A stretch of DNA of 9,523 nt from an uncultured Clostridia bacterium. Its GTDB lineage: Bacteria; Bacillota_I; Bacilli_A; RF39; UBA660. The stretch lies in the NCBI GenBank assembly GCA_947569225.1, contig CANORX010000026.1:1-9523 (forward strand). The letters run 5' to 3'. The notes beneath the pieces were generated by a model that was not told the DNA's origin, made no database searches, and saw only the letters and a list, made by a program, of their open reading frames with translations. Positions 1 through 6,700 of the stretch are shown here, piece after piece. The position numbers and the translations under genes were made by a program. The number at the start of each line of letters is the position of its first letter. Position 1 is the first letter of the stretch.

Positions 1-128
1 ATTAATACCATTTTCACTTAGTGCTTAGTTTTTCATAAAACTTTTCACACTATCGTAAAGATTTTATTATGTTTTATTTTTTTTGTCTATATTTTAATAT
101 TGCTAATTGTTACAGTTTTGTAATATTT

Positions 129-152
129 AAAAAACCTCACTAAGTAGGTTTT
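129..152 (-). terminator. Intrinsic terminator after the histidine kinase
   Basis: On the minus strand a 7-bp stem (AAAACCT / AGGTTTT) with an 8-base loop is followed directly by a run of T, giving a classic rho-independent terminator. It begins just after a tandem TAA TAA stop of the kinase gene, so the two-component operon ends here and does not read into a downstream transporter gene. The remaining bases 1-128 show no coding frame or RNA gene that I can support. Confidence 0.8.
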
Positions 153-153
153 A

Positions 154-1173
154 TTATTTTACAACTTCATAATATTTGTTTATTGGCATTTTTATGTAAA
201 CTTTTGTGTATTTGTTATATTCAGATTCGATGTAAATTTGGTGTCCTAGTTTTATGCATAGGTTTTTTACTATAAATAAGCCCATTCCAGTAGATTTAGA
301 ACTTTTTCTTCCATTTTCTCCTGTGAATGTTTTTTCAAATACTCTTGGTAAGTCAGATGCGTTTATTCCTAAGCCATTGTCTTCTATTATTAGTGTTATG
401 TTTTCTTTGTTTTTTGTGGCTTTTATTTTTATGTAAGATTCAGTTTTTGTGTTTTTGTATTTTATACTGTTGTTTATTATTTGGTTAAGTATGAATTCTA
501 GCCATTTTGAGTCAGAGTATATTTCATAGTTTATATTTTCTACTTTTATGTTAATGTTGTTATCTAATAAGTAGTCTTTGTTTTTTAGTAGTGTGTTGTT
601 TATGCTTTTTCCTAAATTAATTTTATTTATGCAATAGTCTTTGTTAGCATTTTCACTTCTTGTATAATAAAGTATTTGTTCTAAATAGTCATCTAGTTTT
701 TTTATTTGTATTAGCGCACTTTTAGGTATTTTGTTCTTGTTATTGTGGGCTATTAGTGCGAGACTTGATAATGGGATTTTTATTTCGTGTATCCACATTT
801 CTACATAGTTTTTAAAGTCATCTACTTGACACTCATATGTGTTTATGTTTTCTATCATTGATTTGTTTATGTCATATAGTGAGTTATATGTTAGTTTTCC
901 TTCATAAAAGTTTGGTTCTTCTATTGTTTCTAATACTAGGTATGCTTTGTCTAAATGTTTGATGTTGTTGTTTAAATTGTTATAGAACGTTCTTTTTTTA
1001 GTGTAATCAATTGTAATTATTAGTGTGTGCATGATTATGTAAGTTATGTTTATTGCTATTATTAGACTCTGTTCTACTTTGAAAGATAGTAGTAGTAAGA
1101 TTATTATTATTTGTGTGAAAGTTATTATTATTAATTCTATGATTTTATCTTTTATGTATGGTATAAGTTTCAT
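154..1173 (-). CDS. BceS-like intramembrane-sensing histidine kinase
   Basis: A 339-residue sensor kinase of the BceS/GraS type. Two hydrophobic helices at about residues 12-31 and 36-54 are joined by only a few residues, so there is no real extracellular sensor domain; this is typical of kinases that sense through a partner transporter or within the membrane. The dimerisation/H-box reads WIHEIKIPLSS with His129 as the phosphorylated residue. The ATPase domain has an N-box around 230-239 (NQIINNSIKY), G1 motif DNGLGI at 265-270, F-box region near 278-285 and G2 motif STGMGLFIVK at 294-303. All catalytic motifs look intact. Translation starts at an ATG preceded by a strong AAAGGGG site. It lies 59 bp after the response regulator in the same operon and is closed by a terminator. 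In BceRS systems the kinase normally responds to antimicrobial peptides together with a BceAB transporter; no such transporter is present here, so the signal is unknown. Confidence 0.9.
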   Translation of the reverse strand: MKLIPYIKDKIIELIIITFTQIIIILLLLSFKVEQSLIIAINITYIIMHTLIITIDYTKKRTFYNNLNNNIKHLDKAYLVLETIEEPNFYEGKLTYNSLYDINKSMIENINTYECQVDDFKNYVEMWIHEIKIPLSSLALIAHNNKNKIPKSALIQIKKLDDYLEQILYYTRSENANKDYCINKINLGKSINNTLLKNKDYLLDNNINIKVENINYEIYSDSKWLEFILNQIINNSIKYKNTKTESYIKIKATKNKENITLIIEDNGLGINASDLPRVFEKTFTGENGRKSSKSTGMGLFIVKNLCIKLGHQIYIESEYNKYTKVYIKMPINKYYEVVK

Positions 1174-1232
1174 TTGTTAGCCACCCCTTTTTATATTATA
1201 GCATTTTTATTTAATTTAAAAAGAACAAGTTA

Positions 1233-1892
1233 TTATAGTAATATGTATCCTTGTCCTTTTCTTGTTTCTAATTTGTTATTTATTCCTAAATCACTAAGTT
1301 TTGTTCTTAGTCTACTTATATTTACTGTTAGTGCATTGTCATTTATGTATTCTCCCAAACCCCATAAGTCTGTTATTAATTCGTCTCTTGTTACAATTTG
1401 TCCTTTGTGTGATAGTAAGTGTGTGAATATTATCATTTCATTTTTTGTTAGTATTATTTCTTTTTGTTTGTTTGATATTGTTCCTTTTTTTATGTTTACT
1501 ATCATATTTTCATATTTGGTAATATTAGAGGGGTTTTCCATTCTTTTAAATACTGCATTTATTCTTAGTAGTAGTATTGTTGGGTTATAAGGTTTTGTTA
1601 TGTAGTCATCTGCTCCATAACTCATTGATATTACTTCGTCAGTTTCATTATTTCTACTTGTTAACATTATTACAGGAGTGTTCATTGTTTTTCTTATTTC
1701 GTTTAATAGTATTTCTCCATTTGTGTATGGAATGTTAATGTCCATTAGTATTAAATCAGGATTGGTGTTTTTTATTTCTTCTAAAGCTTTACTATAATCT
1801 TGTAATATTAATGGAGTGTAGCCTGCGCTTAATAATAAGTTAAAAAGTTCAGAGCTTAAGTTTTTGTCATCTTCAATTATTAGTATTTTCAT
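1233..1892 (-). CDS. OmpR/PhoB-family response regulator (BceR-like)
   Basis: A 219-residue two-domain response regulator. The receiver domain (about 1-115) has the acidic pair Asp8/Asp9, phosphoacceptor Asp51 in LILMDINIP, Thr78 in MLTSR and Lys100 in DDYITKP, the complete set needed for phosphorylation. The C-terminal winged-helix domain (about 125-219) carries the usual GQIVTRDELITDLW and NALTVNISRLRTKL segments, ending GQGYILL. It should bind promoter DNA when phosphorylated by the kinase encoded directly downstream. The start ATG has a good AAAAGGTG ribosome site. The gene begins 13 bp after the stop of the 197-residue unknown protein, which makes cotranscription of all three genes likely. 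Length and motifs match BceR/GraR-type regulators, but the target genes cannot be told from this window. Confidence 0.92.
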   Translation of the reverse strand: MKILIIEDDKNLSSELFNLLLSAGYTPLILQDYSKALEEIKNTNPDLILMDINIPYTNGEILLNEIRKTMNTPVIMLTSRNNETDEVISMSYGADDYITKPYNPTILLLRINAVFKRMENPSNITKYENMIVNIKKGTISNKQKEIILTKNEMIIFTHLLSHKGQIVTRDELITDLWGLGEYINDNALTVNISRLRTKLSDLGINNKLETRKGQGYILL

Positions 1893-1905
1893 GGTTTCAC
1901 CTTTT

Positions 1906-2499
1906 TTATTTTTGTTTAGTTAATTGAGGTTGTGAAATAAAATGATTTATTTCTTCTAAATCATAAAATTCTATTCCATATTTACTATATATATTTTTTA
2001 CTTCTTCTAAAGTTATTTGTTCTTTATACCATTCAAAGTATTTTGGGTAATACTCGCTTTCTTTAAATAGTTGTAGTCTTCCTGTTACTGTAAATAATTC
2101 AATTATATCATTAGTATTTACAGGCATGTTTGGTCTTTTAAACATTAGTTTTTCTAAATTTATTACTTCATCTAAAGTGGATACACTTTTATGTGAACAA
2201 GGTTCTAAATTCAACTCTGTTTCTATGTAGTCTGTTAGATATGATAATATTTTAAATGCATCTTCTCTATTCATTTCATAAGGTAATGTAAATGGTTTAA
2301 ATGGCCAATCTATTATTCCTATGTTATTGGTATATGTGTAATAGTTTCCTCCAATTCTATGATAGTTAATATAGTGTAATCTATATATGTTTCCACTTCC
2401 TATTTGATGATCTTCAAGTTCTGCATCAAATTCATAATCTAGATTAGTAGGACTTAGTAGGTTTTCTTTTAAATTTTTTAGTATGTCTTTTATGTTCAT
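1906..2499 (-). CDS. Conserved-looking protein of unknown function
   Basis: A 197-residue soluble protein without signal peptide or membrane segment. I do not recognise the family. The N-terminal half (about 20-75) is rich in Tyr and Gly and looks beta-stranded (HRIGGNYYTYTNNIGIIDWP). Residues 78-97 look helical, and the C-terminal part has a compact charged/aromatic segment (GRLQLFKESEYYPKYFEWYK, 140-159) followed by a predicted helix and GIEFYDLEEI. The ATG at 2499 is supported by an AAGGAAAG ribosome site 7 bp upstream and by an extended -10 promoter. It is the first gene of a tight unit with the response regulator (13-bp gap) and kinase, so it may be controlled by, or act in, the same response. 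That is inference from position only. Nothing seen indicates an enzyme active site. Confidence 0.75.
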   Translation of the reverse strand: MNIKDILKNLKENLLSPTNLDYEFDAELEDHQIGSGNIYRLHYINYHRIGGNYYTYTNNIGIIDWPFKPFTLPYEMNREDAFKILSYLTDYIETELNLEPCSHKSVSTLDEVINLEKLMFKRPNMPVNTNDIIELFTVTGRLQLFKESEYYPKYFEWYKEQITLEEVKNIYSKYGIEFYDLEEINHFISQPQLTKQK

Positions 2500-2506
2500 T
2501 ATTAAC

Positions 2507-2532
2507 TTTCCTTTCTACCTTATATTATATCA
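2507..2532 (-). promoter_or_regulatory. Extended -10 promoter and ribosome site of the three-gene operon
   Basis: On the minus strand TGATATAAT (2532-2524) matches the extended -10 consensus TGN-TATAAT exactly, and the ribosome site AAGGAAAG (2514-2507) sits 7 bp before the ATG. No good -35 hexamer is visible at the expected distance, which fits an extended -10 promoter. The predicted leader is only about 18-20 bases long. Confidence 0.6.
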
Positions 2533-2565
2533 TATAGTTTTAAAGTTAGTTATATTTTTTGTTAC

Positions 2566-2592
2566 AACTTAGTTACTATTTGTTACTAAGTT
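2566..2592. promoter_or_regulatory. Inverted repeat upstream of the two-component operon (possible operator)
   Basis: AACTTAGT at 2566-2573 and ACTAAGTT at 2585-2592 form a perfect 8-bp inverted repeat with an 11-base spacer. On the minus strand the motif AGTAAC occurs twice within it, and a related TTGTAAC follows. It lies about 34-60 bp upstream of the -10 element and has no T-run on the minus strand, so it looks more like a regulator binding site than the terminator of the gene ending at 2605. Autoregulation by the OmpR-family regulator is a plausible but untested reading. Confidence 0.35.
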
Positions 2593-2604
2593 TACATTAT
2601 TTTG

Positions 2605-3660
2605 TTAATATTTGTATTTATCAAATGTGTATGTTATTAGTTCTACTATTAAGTCTTTTGTTTCTTTGTCTAGGCTTAAGAATTTGTATGATATTTTTAT
2701 TATGTTTTTTAGTTTTAGTAGTTTTAATGTGTCATCTATGTTTTCACTTTCTAATACCTTAAATAAGTTGTCTGTTGTTCTTAGTATTTCTTCGTCAGTA
2801 TGATTATTTACCCAGTAGAGTATGTTTTTTTCTAGTTTTCTGCTTTTTAGTGATAATTCACTAGGTATTAGTTTATCGTCTTCTATTATCCATGTTGCCA
2901 TGTCGTGGGAGATTATATTCTTTTTTGAGGATTTTACAACAGTATAGAATTCATGGTTAAGTAATACTCCTACCATACTGTATTCTGGGACTATGTGTAT
3001 GAGTTTTCTTTTTATTTTTTTATATTTTTTTGAGTGAAATTCGTCGTTTCTAAGTCCAGGGCCATCGTTGTTATATATTTTTATTATTTTCGATTTTTTA
3101 TAGTTTTTCATAAACATGCTTGCTATTAGTGCAAGGTTTCCACCTTTAGAGTGACCGCCTATTATTATTCTGGGTCCAAATAGTTTTATGTGCTTATTTG
3201 CATATTTTACAGCTTCTATTTGTGATGGAACAGGAAATCTTGATGCCATGTAACAGTCTTCTTTCCATCCACTTATTAATTCGTCTGTTCCTTCAAAGTA
3301 TATACATTTTAGATTTTTGTCTATGTTAAATGTGATAGCACTAAATTGCATGTCTTTGTTAGCGTCATATATGTAGTCAGTTAGTAATATGTTTTTATAT
3401 CTTTTTTTGTTTATAATTATTTCTAATAGTTTGTATGCTCCTTTTTGCGCGATTCCTGTTTTGGCTACTTTTCTATATGTGTTTTTTCTTAGATATTCTT
3501 TTCCTATTTCTCCTAATGTATGCGCGTTATTGTATATTTTTGTGTTATTAAAATTTAGGTAAACTATGTATGAGAATACCATGTTATCTATTTCATTAAA
3601 TGGGTTTTTATCAAATGTTATGTTACCATATGTGTCAACGTAATTATAAATGTTTTTCAT
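2605..3660 (-). CDS. Mbeg1-like / DUF2974 alpha/beta-hydrolase
   Basis: A 351-residue lipase-like serine hydrolase of the DUF2974 (Mbeg1-like) family. The nucleophile elbow reads GGHSKGGNLA with Ser171. The family's YNNDGPG motif supplies the likely acidic residue Asp199, and SHDMATW with His252 is the likely catalytic histidine. The upstream motif FEGTDELISGWKED (about 122-135) is also characteristic of the family. No signal peptide or clear membrane helix is present, so a cytoplasmic enzyme is expected; the physiological substrate of these bacterial proteins is not established. The ATG at 3660 has an AAAAAGGAAGTAGAGG ribosome region and its own promoter, so it is a separate transcript from the big surface-protein gene upstream, which ends in a terminator. 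The C-terminal third (about 275-351) is a Lys-rich, mostly helical tail without recognised motifs. Confidence 0.85.
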   Translation of the reverse strand: MKNIYNYVDTYGNITFDKNPFNEIDNMVFSYIVYLNFNNTKIYNNAHTLGEIGKEYLRKNTYRKVAKTGIAQKGAYKLLEIIINKKRYKNILLTDYIYDANKDMQFSAITFNIDKNLKCIYFEGTDELISGWKEDCYMASRFPVPSQIEAVKYANKHIKLFGPRIIIGGHSKGGNLALIASMFMKNYKKSKIIKIYNNDGPGLRNDEFHSKKYKKIKRKLIHIVPEYSMVGVLLNHEFYTVVKSSKKNIISHDMATWIIEDDKLIPSELSLKSRKLEKNILYWVNNHTDEEILRTTDNLFKVLESENIDDTLKLLKLKNIIKISYKFLSLDKETKDLIVELITYTFDKYKY

Positions 3661-3697
3661 TCGTTTGACCTCTACTTCCTTTTTGTTTTGTATTTAT

Positions 3698-3726
3698 ATT
3701 TTATATACGATTTTTTTATAAGTCAA
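3698..3726 (-). promoter_or_regulatory. Sigma-A-type promoter of the DUF2974 hydrolase gene
   Basis: On the minus strand TTGACT (3726-3721) is followed after exactly 17 bp by TAAAAT (3703-3698). Five of six -35 bases and five of six -10 bases match consensus. Transcription would start near 3691, leaving a leader of about 30 bases with a GGAAG/AGAGG ribosome site before the ATG at 3660. Confidence 0.7.
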
Positions 3727-3748
3727 CCATCATTTTATTGTATGCGTT

Positions 3749-3783
3749 TTAAAAAGAGAAAAACTATTGTTGTTCTTCTCTTT
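3749..3783 (-). terminator. Intrinsic terminator overlapping the stop codon of the surface protein
   Basis: Minus-strand arms AAAGAGAAGAAC (3783-3772) and GTTTTTCTCTTT (3764-3753) pair over 12 bp with one G-U wobble around a 7-base loop, followed by further T residues. The TAG stop (3766-3764) lies at the loop/stem junction, so the last codons of the protein form part of the hairpin. This separates the surface-protein transcript from the hydrolase gene. Confidence 0.75.
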
Positions 3784-6700
3784 CGTCTTTTAAGTCTATT
3801 TTTCTTTTTCTTATTATTAGACTTGTTATTCCTATTGTTCCAACGATACCACTTATTATTATCCAAATGATGTTGTTTGATTTTTTCTCTTCTTTTGTTT
3901 CTACGTTTGTTTCATCTTTATAGTATAGTATGAATTTGCCTAAGTTATTTGTTTCAACTTCTATCATGTTTTTATTAATTGTTTTATATTCTAAGCTTTC
4001 AACTAAGTTGTTATTTTTTAGTTCAAATATTCCTATGAATTCACGATGACTATCTAATTCTATTGTTATTTTTATATTTGTAGATAGGTTTATTTTTTCA
4101 TTGTTATTGTTTTCTAAGTATAATTCTATGAATTCACTGTTTGTGTTAAATCTTTTTATTATTTCATTTGATACTATAAATTTGCTTTGTTTGAATGTTA
4201 CTTCTTCTGTTAGTTCGTCTTTTGGTATGTTAATTTTTATGCCATTATTTGAGAATTCTTTGTATTCTGTTTTTGGTGGTTTGTTTTCTTCTCCAGGTTT
4301 GTTATTGTTTCCCGGTTTATTATCTTCTCCAGGCTTGTTATTGTTTCCTGGTTTGTTGTTTCCTTCATTGTCAGGATTTGTATTATTGTTTTCACTTTCT
4401 ATCCATGTGACTTTAGCTGTTATTTTTCCTTTGTTTCCTAACATGTCTTCATAAGTGAACTCGAATGTTCCATTTTCTGTGAATGTGTATGTTTCATTTC
4501 CACCATTATTAGTTATTTTTATGTCTTCGTTACTATATATTGTTGCTGTTACAGGCCCTTTGGTTTTTGTGTTTGGTTTATAGAATATTTGTGCATTAGG
4601 GGCTACTTTGTCTATCCAGTTAACGTATGCTGTTTTTGTTCCTTCGTTTCCTGCTTCGTCTTTAAATTTAAATGTGAATTCTCCGTTTTCTGTGAATGTG
4701 TATTTACTATTTCCATCGTTGTTTGTTATAGTTATGTTTTCTTCATCAAAGTATATTTCTACTTCTACGTCTTTGTTAGTTAGTTCTGTTGTGCTGTATG
4801 TTAAGTTCCCTATAGGAATAGTTGTATCTATCCAGTCAACTGTAGCTTTGGCTGTTCCTATGTTTCCAGCTTTGTCTTTGAATTCAAATGTGAATTCTCC
4901 GTTTTCCATAAATAAGTGTGTCATTGGGTCTGAGTTAGGATTATCAGAATCATAGTCACCATTGTTTAGTACTATTATTTCTTCACTAGGTATTAGTGTT
5001 GCTTCGACTTCTTTGTTTGTTTTTGATGTTATGTTATATCTTATAGTAGCCGTAGGTGGTATTTTGTCTATCCAGTTTACTTTTGCAGTAGATTTTCCTG
5101 TCATACCATTAGAGTCATCTATGAATTCAAATGTGAATTCTCCATTTTCTGTGAATGTGTATGTGTCACTTCCACCATTATTTGTGATTCTTATGTTTGT
5201 GCTAGGATTTATTAGTCTTGCCACTACGTTTTGATTTGTAGGTGCAGTTATGTCGAATCCTATGCTTGCTGTTGGGTTTGGATTTTTACTTTTGTCTTCA
5301 AATAGATTAAATGCTCTTGCAGCAAACCAATTTCCATTAGTTCTGTCAGCTACTATTTTTACATATTGTACTTGTTTTGGATTTTCTATTTCAAATGATT
5401 TTGTGTTAGTAATTGCATCTTCGTTTGTGTTTGCTTGGTTTGTGTATCTTATGTTAGTTTGTCTAGATAGGACTTCCCAGTTTTCTCCGTCCATACTTCC
5501 ATAAATTGTACCATCATATATTTTACCATTTCCTCCACCTGCTGGGACAAATTCTACAGCTGTCAATACTACTGGTTGGTCTATTTTTATTACTATGTAT
5601 CTTTCTGTGTCTGTTCCATTCCATGCTGAGTGCCATCTGGTGTTGTAGTTTCCATCTATCGCATAGATAGCACTTCCTCCATTGTTTACAGCTTCTGTTG
5701 ATACGTCATGTATGCTTAGATGTGATACTGGTATGTATTTTCTGTTATCTCTTTGATTGTCTTCTGTGAAGTTAAATGTTAGTACATTACTTGCAAGTTT
5801 TGTTCCGTTAGGTGCCATTCTTATTTGTAATGTTTTGTTTCCTGTGTTATCTGGAGATGCAGTTTTATATGAAGTCCATGGATCACTTGATTTGTTTCTC
5901 CATTCATGATTTAGGTTAACTCCCATTATTCTGTTTTCTAAGTCATTTCTAAAGTAACTGCTTTCGTTAATTACATTTTCTAGTATGTCAATTTTTAATA
6001 TTGTTTGGTCATTGTATGGAGCTCCTACTATGTGAATATAGATGTCATTTTCTGCAGTTATGCTATTTATTTCTGTTTCTGTTAGTTGATATTTGTGTTC
6101 TTCATTTCCTGTGAATGATACTTCATTCCATGTTGTTTTACCATCAAGGCTATAATCCCATCTTACTCCTGAACCATCAAATCTACTAGATAGTACTATT
6201 TTTCCAGCGTTGTCACCATTAAATGAGAATGAGGCTAGTGATGTGTCTGTTTTTCCTAGTAAATAGTTCGCCATTTGTCTTGTTAGTGCAGGTTGTAATA
6301 CATCTGTTCCATTATAATTTTTTCCACTTGTTAGTGTTTTTTCTAATAGTAGTGAATAGTTAAATTTGTATTCGTTTGTAGTCATATGTGGATTTATTAA
6401 TTCCATTAGGTTATGGTATGCTAGTGGATATTCTAATAAAGCTTCACTCATTTTTTTTGCTAAGTTAAAGTAGTCTTCTTCTGTTTTAGTATTATCATTA
6501 TTATAATAGTTTATTAGTTCATACCAAGTTTCAACATTAAAGTCTAAGGCTTCTAATGACTCCCAAAGGTATTCTTCTTTTTTGTCATTGTTATATATTT
6601 TAGCTAGCATTAGTATTTCTGATGATTTTTGATAGTCATCAAATCTGTTGACAGCTTCTTGTGCCATAGCTATGTATGGAACGTTATATCCTTTTACATA

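Noticed and set aside
1195..1203. Extended -10 (TGCTATAAT) just before the kinase gene
   Set aside because: A start about 7 bases downstream would fall on the ribosome site at 1183-1189 and cut it, so this sequence is unlikely to drive useful kinase expression.
1174..1590. Plus-strand 138-codon frame across the response regulator
   Set aside because: It overlaps the intact regulator on the opposite strand and shows only Ser/Phe/Leu-rich shadow composition.
4101..4454. Long plus-strand open frames opposite the surface protein
   Set aside because: They are antisense shadows of the Asn/Pro/Gly and Ig-like coding sequence, giving hydrophobic low-complexity translations with no supporting ribosome sites.
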